Part shown: positions 8,208-16,500 of the stretch, piece after piece
Numbering within the stretch: the first letter of the stretch is position 1
How the letters are laid out: every line of letters starts with the position of its first letter
Assembly (NCBI RefSeq): GCF_003287935.1
Contig: NZ_CP030287.1
Span: 5,349,022-5,413,021, forward strand
DNA from: Streptomyces sp. ICC1
GTDB taxonomy: Bacteria > Actinomycetota > Actinomycetes > Streptomycetales > Streptomycetaceae
Reading direction: 5' to 3'
DNA: 64,000 nt
Notes under the pieces: generated by a model
The model's database searches: none
Told to the model about the DNA's origin: nothing
What the model saw: only the letters and a program-made list of their open reading frames with translations
Translations under genes and position numbers: made by a program

Positions 8208-9154
8208 TCAGGAGAACAGGGCTTCCGCGTCGCGCGCTGCTCTCTGCCGCCAGCGCTTCTGCCGTTCGACGACCACCAGCGTCCGTCGCTGCAGGGTGGC
8301 TACCGCCTGGGCTGTGCCTGCGTGGCCGTGGTAGGTACCGAAGGTCTCCGTGAGGTCCTCGAATGCCCCCAGGACGGCGAGAACGGCGGCGCTGACGGTC
8401 TCGCTGTCGGCATAGAGGGACGGATTCCCCTCGTCGTCGAAACCGACGGCCTGCTGGACGAGCCACATGCTGCTGTGAGCTGCACCCGAGGAGAGCCGGT
8501 ACCCAGGAGGGGAGGTGCGTTGTGTGCGCCTTCGCCAGGTCGGTGAGGTTGAGAGCGAGGGGAGCTTTGTGGGCTCCCAGGACAGCGCGGGCGGGTCGGT
8601 TCCTGTTGTCCAGGTCGATGCTGAGACCGGCACCCGTCACGATGCGCTCAGCGCGCTCCCACGCCTTCTCTGCCTCGGGAAGCACCCGGGCATCGAACTC
8701 CCTTGCCGCGGTGAGATGCGCTCGCAAGCACCGCCGCAGCGCGACGCACGCACCGATCCTCCGGCGAGGCGGCTGCATGTCGGCTGTGGCAGATACGGAT
8801 GGTGCCTTCCTGGACGACGCGCGACAGGGACACCGTGGGCCATATCGACACCGGTTCTCCCGTGAGGGTTCGCTCCATGGCCACGACGTGATCGAGCGCG
8901 TGGGAGATGGTCAACGACGCAGTGAACGCGGACCACGACAGGAGCCTGCGGCGCCCCGTGCGGTGACGGTGATGCGAGGCCGCGATCCATGCTTCGTCGG
9001 TGCCCGCCACGCCCGCCGTCGGATCGGCCTGACTGAGTTCCTCAACGAAGGTAGCGAGGGAGCCCCGCGCGTTGCGTAGCGCACGGGCGGCTTGATCGAC
9101 GATCTCCTTCGGCACGCCAAGGCGACGGGGATCAGGCCGAGAGGAGGTTGTCAT
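8208..9154 (-). pseudogene. Hypothetical protein gene broken by two frameshifts
   Basis: A leftward coding sequence of about 315 codons is spread over three frames. It starts at ATG 9154 (TTSSRPDPRRLGVPKEIVDQ), moves to a second frame near 8750-8790 (RRCLRAHLTAAREFDARVL... DLAKAHTTHLPSWV), and to a third near 8510-8530 (SSGAAHSSMWLVQQAVGFDD), ending at 8208. The three pieces join into one plausible helical protein with uniform codon use. A single coding gene with two indels (or two sequencing errors) explains this better than three overlapping genes. I do not recognise the family. It lies just upstream of the DUF4238 gene on the same strand, 59 nt away, so the two may once have formed an operon. 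Confidence 0.65.
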
Positions 9155-9294
9155 TCCGACAGGCTACGTAGTCGGCTGCCCTCCGGCGCGTGAGTTTTTC
9201 CAGTAGCCCGACCCGAGGGTCGACGGACAGCCATGGCCGAGTTCTCCTGGGCGCTGTTGCGCAGAAGTTCTGCGGGCCCGTTGGCGAGAGGCGC

Positions 9295-9387
9295 AGTAAA
9301 ACGCTTCGTCGCGCGAGAGGCCTACCGCCACCTCACCAGCGTAACCGCGCCCTCTCTTACCGCCTGACGATCTATAGAAGCTTCAGA
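9295..9387 (+). mobile_element. Remnant of an IS110-family 3' end
   Basis: On the plus strand, 9297-9365 read KRFVAREAYRHLTSVTAPSLTA-stop. This matches the C-terminus of the intact IS110 transposase at 9750-10814 (KRFVARDAYRHLTSAFSGATAPSPTA) with a 12-nt deletion and substitutions. It is followed by the same element end (ctatagaagctt) and then CAGAG, the same five bases that flank the intact copy. It is a relic of a related but distinct copy, inserted in the opposite orientation. Confidence 0.8.
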
Positions 9388-9627
9388 GTCAAGGCCGGGG
9401 AGACGGAGCACCACGTTGTCCGGGAGGCCGGTCCGGTCCGGTACGACCATGTCAACCAGGTGTTCCGACAACTCCCCACGGCAGACGGCGTGATTCTCGG
9501 GGCTGAGGAGAGAGCGGGAGGCGAGCGATGGCAGGAGGTCCAGAACCGAGAGAGTCAGAGAGAGTGGGGTCCGCCATCGGGCGGGGTGCCGGGGAACCGC
9601 GTGCGGCCACCGGCGCCAGGGTGTGAA

Positions 9628-9669
9628 GAGGGGTCGTGCTCATCCTCGGTGGGATGAGCACGACCCCTC
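9628..9669. terminator. 17-bp perfect stem hairpin
   Basis: 9628-9644 (gaggggtcgtgctcatc) is exactly complementary to 9653-9669, with an 8-nt loop. It has no run of T, so if it terminates transcription it acts as a stem-only, bidirectional actinobacterial terminator. It lies between the two oppositely oriented IS110 ends. Confidence 0.55.
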
Positions 9670-9749
9670 GTGCGGAGGCTCAGGTTCTCCGCGGTGACCG
9701 GTCTGGTGTGGACGGTCACGTAATTCGGCTCTGAAGCTTCTATAGATCG

Positions 9750-10814
9750 TCAAGCTGTAGGAGAGGGCGCGGTTGCGCCGCTGAATGCGCTGGTGAGGTG
9801 GCGGTAGGCGTCTCGCGCGACGAAGCGTTTGAGGCATCGGAAGATGTCCTTCGTCTTGAGTCCTTCGCGGGTGCGTCGAGCGACGTAGTCGCGGGTGCGC
9901 GGGTCGTGACGCATGCGGACCAGCACGATTGTGTGCAGCGCGCGGTTGGCCTGGCGGTCTCCGCCACGGTTGAGTCGGTGACGGTCGGTGCGTCCGGACG
10001 AGGCTGGCACGGGTGCGGCGGCGCACAGGTGGGCGAAGGAGGCCTCTGAAGCGAGCCTGTCGGGGTTGTCGCCGGCGGTGACCAGCAACTGCCCGGCGGT
10101 CTCAGTCCCAACGCCCGGCAACGCGAGCAGGCCGGGTGCGGTGCGAGTGATCAGGTCGCGCAGGTCGGCGTCCGCGTCTGCTATCTCCTCGCTCAAGTGC
10201 CGGTATCGCCTGGCCAGACGCTTGAGGGCGATTCTGACGGCCGTGGCCGGGGCAGCCAGATCGGTGCCCGGACGGCTGGCGGCTAGCCGTCGGACCAGCT
10301 CGGTGGTGGTCAGCGAGCGCAGTGCTTCGCGTACTGCAGCGGGCGCGGTGATGATCAGTGATCTGATCTGGTTGATGGTCTGGGTGCGGGCCTTGACGGC
10401 ACTGGCGCGCACCACGCGCAGCCCGCGGATCGCCTCGACCGCGCCATCGCGGTGCTTCGGGATGCCCGTGGCGCGGCCGGCGAGTACCGCAGTGGCGGCG
10501 GCATAGGCGTCGATGGGGTCGGACTTCCCGGCCGCGCGACGAGCGCGACGGTCGGGTCGGTCCACCTCAATAACAGCGATCTCGTTGGCATGGAGATAAC
10601 GGGAAAGCTCGGCGCCGAAGGAGCCTGTGCCCTCCATGCCCACAACCAGTATTTGACCGTGGGAGTACAGCCATTCCAGCAGGTCTCGGTAGCCTGCAGG
10701 TGTTGTGGGGAACGCCTCGGTGGCCAGGTGCCGGCCGATGGTGTCGATGACGGCGGCCTGGTGAACGTCGGTGTGGGTGTCGATCCCGCCGATCACCTCG
10801 ATGGGCTGTGACAT
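9750..10814 (-). CDS. IS110-family transposase/recombinase (DEDD)
   Basis: 354 residues from ATG 10814 (MSQPIEVIGGIDTHTDVH). N-terminal RuvC-like DEDD domain: IGGIDTH with the first Asp, then GMEGTGSFG (Glu), then KSDPIDA with the last acidic pair. The C-terminal Transposase_20 domain has LLALPGVGTETAGQLL and a late Ser-containing segment (AAPVPASSGRTDRHRLNRGGDRQANRAL), where the catalytic Ser of IS110 recombinases resides. Length and motif order are complete, so the enzyme looks intact. IS110 enzymes cut and join donor and target under guidance of an RNA made from the element's own non-coding end. Confidence 0.93.
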   Translation of the reverse strand: MSQPIEVIGGIDTHTDVHQAAVIDTIGRHLATEAFPTTPAGYRDLLEWLYSHGQILVVGMEGTGSFGAELSRYLHANEIAVIEVDRPDRRARRAAGKSDPIDAYAAATAVLAGRATGIPKHRDGAVEAIRGLRVVRASAVKARTQTINQIRSLIITAPAAVREALRSLTTTELVRRLAASRPGTDLAAPATAVRIALKRLARRYRHLSEEIADADADLRDLITRTAPGLLALPGVGTETAGQLLVTAGDNPDRLASEASFAHLCAAAPVPASSGRTDRHRLNRGGDRQANRALHTIVLVRMRHDPRTRDYVARRTREGLKTKDIFRCLKRFVARDAYRHLTSAFSGATAPSPTA

Positions 10815-11041
10815 GGTGGCCGAGTTCCTTCCGTGCGCGGCGAATGGGCTCGCGCGCACCGGCCGGCAGACGGACACGACTGTGATGGGACCGCTTGAGT
10901 CAAGCTTCTATGAGGTCACGATCGCCGGCCGGTACACGCAATGGCACCCGCTCGGAAGGTCGACGATTCAGAGTGAGGACAGCCGAAGCGTCAATCGGGG
11001 ATCGGGTCAGACCCTCGAGCGGTGCCGCTCCATCCTCACAG
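10815..11041 (-). ncRNA. Candidate bridge/seek RNA region in IS110 non-coding end
   Basis: About 227 bp between the transposase start and the inferred element end hold no gene. In characterised IS110 elements (IS621 type) this upstream end encodes the structured guide RNA with target- and donor-binding loops. Position, strand and size fit. I have not folded it or matched its loops to the CTCTG/TCGGGG target, so this is inference from family knowledge. Confidence 0.45.
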
Positions 11042-11118
11042 TCGGGGATCTTGTGATGTCGCAGGGTCACGGGGCGAGCAGTACGCGTTGGCGTAGGAGG
11101 TCGAGGTTTGGCTCCTAG
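11042..11118 (-). mobile_element. Left-end fragment of an ISL3-type element
   Basis: tcggggatcttgtgatgtcgcaggg is identical to the inner part of the right repeat at 13289-13320. The following bases (gttggcgtaggaggtcgagg) parallel the 3' end of the ISL3 transposase at 11602. Its outer seven bases (ggctctg) lie at 9727-9733, cut off by the IS110 insertion. Only the last ~20 codons of its transposase remain. Confidence 0.75.
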
Positions 11119-11179
11119 GACCGCGTTCCGGAGGGCCAGGCTGGCGAGGATGTCGGTCCGGGATGAGAGCGTTTCCCGC

Positions 11180-11521
11180 ATGACCGACACAGACGAAGCA
11201 GAAACCGACGTTGAGCATGCCGTCATCGCTCACTACCGACTGGCCGACGCCGGCCTCGGCGATCCAAGCCAACGGGAGGCCGTCCGCCAGGCTCAGTCCC
11301 TGCTGACCGAGGCGATCGAGCAAGCTGACGTCGGCGAGTTCGACGGGAACGAGTACGGAGGAGGCAAGGTGGTCCTCTACGCCTACGGACCGGACGCCGA
11401 TGCACTCTTCGCTGTCATGGCACCCATCCTGAACGACCTGCCGTTCCGGCCAGCGCTTGTCGTCCTGCGCTACGGCTCCGTCGATGACACATCGGCTGCC
11501 GAGCAGCGCGTCGACCTCTGA
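11180..11521 (+). CDS. Orphan 113-residue protein trapped between IS elements
   Basis: ATG 11180 (MTDTDEAETDVEHAVIAHYRL) with a weak GAGAG upstream; the 24 codons before it would read back into the ISL3 fragment. Acidic, soluble, with a helical N-terminus and a C-terminal alpha/beta segment (GGKVVLYAYGPDADALFAVM). I do not recognise the family; size, acidity and position recall immunity or small ligand-binding proteins, but no partner toxin gene is next to it. It is flanked directly by an ISL3 fragment on the left and an ISL3 terminal repeat 49 bp to the right, so it is either cargo or a gene isolated by insertions. Confidence 0.65.
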   Translation: MTDTDEAETDVEHAVIAHYRLADAGLGDPSQREAVRQAQSLLTEAIEQADVGEFDGNEYGGGKVVLYAYGPDADALFAVMAPILNDLPFRPALVVLRYGSVDDTSAAEQRVDL

Positions 11522-11569
11522 CGAGCCGAGTCATCAGCTCCCAGCTAGACGGGCACCTGGGGCAAATCG

Positions 11570-13320
11570 GGCTCTGCCGGGGATCGCGTGGTGTCGCAGG
11601 GTTATGGGCCGAGGAGTACCCGTTGGCGTAGGAGGTCGAGGTTGGCTCGTCCGTAGGCCATGCGCTTGATGAGCTTGACGCGGGTGACGTGGCCCTCAAC
11701 CTGGCCGGAGCTCCACGGTGTTGAGAGACCTGCGGTGACGGCGTCGAAGTCGCGTCGCAGGCCGCTGACCAGTGAGTGGAGGGCTGGGAGGTCGTCAGTA
11801 AGGACTCGCTCCATCCAATCGGGAAGTTGGTCTCCGCGAAGGTGGTGGAGCATTTCAGCGAAGTCGTGGACGTGCCGTGCGGCGGCGTCGAGGTGAGGGC
11901 AGGCCGTACGGATCTCCTTCAGTTCCGCGGCGTCGGCGGCCGCGAGGTGCTGGGGGTTCGTCATGATCCAGCGGACGACGCGTCGGGGCTTCGGGGCCGG
12001 CCTGGGCCGCGGCCGGGACACCGGTTGCTGCTTCCGTCCTGGTTGGCGGGGAGGTCTGAAGGCTCGGAAGTAGCGGCGGAGGCACTGGACGCTCCCGGTG
12101 AATCCGCGCTCGCGCAGTTCCCGGTGGAGCTGGGGAATGTCGTGACAGCCCTCCAGCCAGCGGGCGCGGAGGTAGGTCTTGTGCTCATCCAGGAGAGACA
12201 GCCTGCCGGTGGCTTTGACCAGGAGTTCGTCGAGGCTGGCGGCTCGGACGAAGCGGCGGACGGTGGAGTGGTCCAGCCGCAGCGTCCGGCCGATCGCCGC
12301 CAGCGACCTTCCCTCGGCCAGCAGGGCCTGGACCGCCGCGTATCTCTCTGTCGTGCGGGCCACCAGGCGCCGGGGTTGGCCGTTGACGTCGAGCATGCCG
12401 TCCGGCGGGACGAACGGCACGGCCACCGGCCTGGACGGCTCCGGCGTGACCAGGTCCCTCGCGGTCGCCTCCGCCATGACCGGGTCGCCGCGAACGCGGA
12501 CTGAATGCACCCGTGGTGGGATCCGACCGTTCTTTCCACCGCATCCGCGACGTTCCGCCACAGATGCCAGGCGTCGGCGACCTGCATCGCCTGCGGGGCA
12601 CCGGTTCGGGCTCCCTCCGCATAGGCGCCGGCCCGATCCCGGCAAATCACCTCCACCTCCGGGTGCAGGCGAAGCCACGCGGCAAGTGGCTCGGCGTCCC
12701 GGCCGGGCAGGACATCGACCGGGCGGCGGGCTTCCAGATCAACCAGGATCGTCGCGTAGGAGTCGCCCTTGCGCAGAGCAAAATCGTCCACTCCCAGGAA
12801 TCTGACGGCGCCGATTGGTGGCGGGACCGAGCGGAGCAGGTCCAGCAGGGCGTCCTTGGCAATGCGGATCCCGAGGGCCGCGGCCAGGCGGGCGCCGGGA
12901 CGGCCCGCCAGACACAGAGCGATCGAGGCGAGCATCGACCGCAGCACCTGCGTCTGCCGGGCATACGGCCTGGTCAACCCCTCGATCTGCTCGGCGAACG
13001 TCACCGCCGGGCACCGGCTGCTCAGACACTTGAACCGGCGCACGGTCAGCTCGATGACTACGGGGCTGCCGGCCACGGGTGCGTCGCCGAGCCGGCGGAC
13101 GTACCGTCCGTGCACCCGCCACGACGGCATACCGCATCCCGGGCATCTCACCGGAGACGTCTGACACCCCGCGCGAAGCGTGATGACCCCGACCGTTCGC
13201 TTGATCGACTCGATGACAACACCGGACAGATGCGGCAACAACCGCCCCAACACCCCTGAACCGCACACCCGAAGACTGCCCAGCTCAGCCCTGCGACATC
13301 ACAAGATCCCCGACAGAGCC
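11570..13320 (-). mobile_element. ISL3-family insertion sequence with 32-bp terminal inverted repeats
   Basis: The left repeat 11570-11601 and the complement of 13289-13320 agree at most positions: GGCTCTG-CGGGGATC--GTG-TGTCGCAGGG. The element is 1,751 bp and holds one transposase reading on the minus strand. The 8-bp direct repeats usual for ISL3 are not seen (gcaaatcg left, gaattacg right), so a flank has been rearranged. The sequence right of it (gaattacgtga) is the inverted copy of that outside the split repeat at 9716. Confidence 0.85.
11602..13268 (-). pseudogene. ISL3-family transposase, frameshifted
   Basis: The coding sequence starts near 13268 ([17 protein letters not shown]). It has the N-terminal zinc-ribbon ([17 protein letters not shown]... 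[11 protein letters not shown]) and the first part of the DDE domain ([21 protein letters not shown], then [14 protein letters not shown]). Near 12480 the frame changes, and the rest ([12 protein letters not shown]... DLLRQRVLLGP, stop at 11602), with WSSGQVEGHVTRVKLIKR holding the final Glu region, is read one frame over. Joined, the two parts give a normal ISL3 transposase of about 555 residues. A single indel is the simplest explanation; programmed frameshifting is not typical of this family. Confidence 0.85.
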
Positions 13321-13331
13321 GAATTACGTGA

Positions 13332-13539
13332 ACGCTGACAGCCGCAGGCCGTCGTGATATCCGTCACGCGTAGTCTGGCCCACCTCTGAAGATTGATTAT
13401 GGTCCGTCAGTAAATGGATCTATCTGCCGGGTGCAGCTTTCAGGAGCCTGCCGAGATCGCAAGCTGGGCGACTGTTGTGCGTTTGCTGTGAGTGCGGATA
13501 GGAATGGCCCCCTCTTGATCGTTCTTGTGGGGGCTCTTC
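13332..13539 (+). promoter_or_regulatory. Upstream region of the giant RHS gene with RBS-facing hairpin
   Basis: No gene is seen here. gccccc at 13507-13512 can pair with gggggc at 13529-13534. The latter is the presumed ribosome-binding sequence for GTG 13540, so a hairpin could restrict translation. Promoter elements were not assigned. Confidence 0.35.
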
Positions 13540-16500
13540 GTGCGCATCGCGCGTCCGTCTGTTGTTGTTATCGCTTTCGTCATGGCTGTGTTGGCCGGCA
13601 CGGAGCAGGCCGCCCTGGCCGCGAATCAGTGGGTTGTCGCCGCGAAGGGTTCTGGTGCGGGGGAGCGCCCTGGTCAGGCCTGGGGTTCGGCGCGCGGGCG
13701 CAGCCACGATGCTTCCGGGAACGTGACTGGCGCCGCAGCGGGCGGGGGGCGTAGTGGCGCGCAGAAGGCGCCGGGCGAGCTGCCAGCGGATGGCGGTTCC
13801 CTCCAGATAGAGCTCGGTACAGAGCCGAAGCCTCCGGCGCCGGTCCCGTTCACGACGGTTCCCGCTCCCGTGGTTCCGGAGCCGAAGGGATTCGACTCCA
13901 ACGCCAGTACCGAGGTGACGACGGAGCGCGCGGAACGTGCGCGGACGTTCCTCAACAAGGACGGCACATACACGACGCGCTTCTACAATGAGCCGGTCAA
14001 CTTCCTTGCCCCTGACGGGAAATGGAATGTCATAGACGCGCGGCTGACGAAGCCCGCAGGCGCGCGGACCATGAGCGTGGGCGGCGCGGGGTGGGAGACG
14101 CAGTCCACACAAGACGTGGTGCGTTTCGCCGAGTACGCCGACGCGGAATCGCTGGCCATTCTCGGCATGAGTGGCACCGTCTCCATCGGCTATGGGATCG
14201 AAGGCGCCGCTCACTCTGCAGGCACGGTGGATGGAAGCGTCATCACCTATCCCGAGGTCCGCAAGTCATCCGATGTGGTCCTGATAGCCGGCAGTGACTC
14301 CGTCAAGGAGACACTGATCCTCAAGGACAAGTCCGCACCCACTCAGTGGCGGTTCCCCCTGGCACTGAACGGCCTGACTGCGAAGCTCGACGGTCTGGGC
14401 GGGATCGCCTTCACCGATGCGGCCGGGAAGCAGCAGGGCTGGATGCCCGCAGGCTGGATGGAGGACTCCAAGCGCGCCGAGAACTCCAACGAGGGCGTCA
14501 TTTCCTCCGGCGTGACCTACACGCTGGAGACCTCGGGCAACCGCCAGATCCTCGTCGCCACCCTGGACGCACAATGGCTGTCGGCGCCCGAGCGGGTCTT
14601 CCCGGTGAAGGTGGACCCGTCCGTGACGGGCGTGTCATCCACCTCGGGCACCTACGTCGAGCACCCGTACAACCAGAACTTCGCCAGTGACACCAACATC
14701 AAGGCCGGTACCTACGACGGCGGCGGTCACAAGGCGGCCGGGTTCCTGAAGTTCGACGGGCTCGGCAGCGGCGCGATGAAGAACGGCTATGTGGTCGCCG
14801 CGAAGCTGTCGCTGTACAACACGTGGTCCTCCTCATGCACGGCTCGTCCGGTGACCGTGCACCAGATCACCTCGAACTGGTCGGAGTCCAGCACCTCCGC
14901 CTGGCCGGGGCCGGCGACCGGACCCGCACTGGGTTCGAAGAGCTTCGCGCATGGCTGGCGTCCCGACGGGACCAACACCTGGTCCTGCGGTCCGGCCTGG
15001 GAGGGAATTCCGCTCGGCCCTGATGGGCGCCAGCTCGTGGATGACTGGACGCACAACCGCAAGCCGAACTACGGCCTCGCAGTCAAGGCCTCGGACACGG
15101 ATTCCAAGAGCTGGAAGAACTTCGGCTCGGACGATTACCCCAACGGGGCTCCCAGCCTGGACGTGACGTGGACGAGCTATGGAGCCGTCTACCAGGCGGG
15201 CGGGTTCGTTCAGCCGATGACGGCGACGTCCGAAGGCCGGTTCAAGGCCACTGTGACCAACCAGGGCCAGGCCACGTGGTCCAAGAACGCCAACTACAAG
15301 CTCCGCTACGACCTGTTCGACGCCAACAACAACCTGATCAACCGGAATGGCGACTGGAGCAAGGTCCGCTGGACGGATATGCCGCAGGACGTGCCCCCGG
15401 GCGGCTCGGTGACCGTTGACGCCGCGATCGCTCCGCTGACGCCCGGGACGTACACGCTGGTGTGGACCATGGACGACTACGGCTCGACCAGCTTCGTCGA
15501 TCAGGGTGTACCCGGCATGCCCATCAGGGTCGATGCGGTCAACATTCCGCCTTACCTCACCGGCGCGGCCCCGCCCAGTGGCTCCCTCAGCGACACCCTC
15601 ACCCCGACCCTGTGGATCTCCGCAGAGGACAAGGACCGCTATCCCAGCGCCCTGACGTACACATTCGAGGTATGTGAGGTCGAAGGGGCGGACACCCGCA
15701 AGAACTGCCGGCAGTCCCCAGCCGCGCCCTCGCAGAGCTGGGCCGTGCCCGCAGGCTGGCTTTCCTGGTCCAAGACGTACGCCTGGTACGGATACGCCAA
15801 CGACGGCCAGGCCCAGTCGGCCCAGACACAGCCGTCGATCCTGACCCCGCAGGTCCCGCAGCCGGCGATCACCTCACACCTCGGCGGCTCGGACAGCAGC
15901 CACGGCTTCGGTGAGCGCGCGGGCAACTACACGACCGCCGCCACCGACGCCGCCGTACCCGTAGTCGGACCCGATCTCGCGGTCACCCGGACGTACAACT
16001 CCCAGGACCCCCGCCAGAACAACGCCTTCGGCACCGGCTGGGCGACCCGCTGGGACATGCGGGCCAAGGCAGAGGCCGACGGAAACGTCGTCATCACCCT
16101 CGCAGCAGGCAGCCAGATCCGCTTCGGCCGGAACAATGACGGCACCTACAGCGCACCCTCCGGCTCCATGGGTGTCCTGACCGCAGTCACCGGCGGCTGG
16201 ACGCTGCGCGACGCGAGCGGGGCCCTCTACACCTTCGACACTGCCGGGCTGCTGACGAAGGCCGCGGACGGCAACGGCCGCGAGCAGCTCCTCACCTATA
16301 CCGGCGGGCTCCTGACCAAGGCCACGGACGCGCTGTCCAAGCGCGCCCTGACCTTCACCTGGAGTGTGGGCCGAGTCAGCTCGGTCTCCACCGACGCCAT
16401 CGGGCCCGGCTCTCCGGCGCTGAAGTGGACCTACACGTACAGCAACGGCCGGCTGGCCAAGGTGTGCCCGCCGACCTCGACGACCGCCTGCACGCTGTAC

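Larger units (their letters stand above)
9155..9733. other. Non-coding scar between degraded gene and IS110
   Basis: No intact gene is visible in this interval. It holds the IS110 remnant (9295-9387), a strong hairpin (9628-9669) and, at its right edge, the outer end of an ISL3-type terminal repeat (9716-9733). The rest shows no recognisable product in any frame. Confidence 0.5.
9734..11041 (-). mobile_element. IS110-family insertion sequence inserted in an ISL3 terminal repeat
   Basis: The limits are inferred from the host sequence it splits. Bases up to 9733 read acgtaattcggctctg and bases from 11041 read gtcggggatcttgtgatg; joined, they rebuild the ISL3-type terminal repeat also present intact at 13289-13320. 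That makes the insert about 1.3 kb, normal for IS110, with no long terminal inverted repeats, as expected. It contains the transposase plus about 227 bp of non-coding DNA upstream of it. The CTCTG flank at its 3' end recurs beside the remnant at 9387, suggesting a sequence-specific target. Confidence 0.75.

Noticed and set aside
9734..10911. IS110 ends set at the two AAGCTTCTAT direct repeats (9734-9743 and 10902-10911)
   Set aside because: The split ISL3 repeat shows the element extends to about 11041; the inner copy of the 10-mer is internal to the element.
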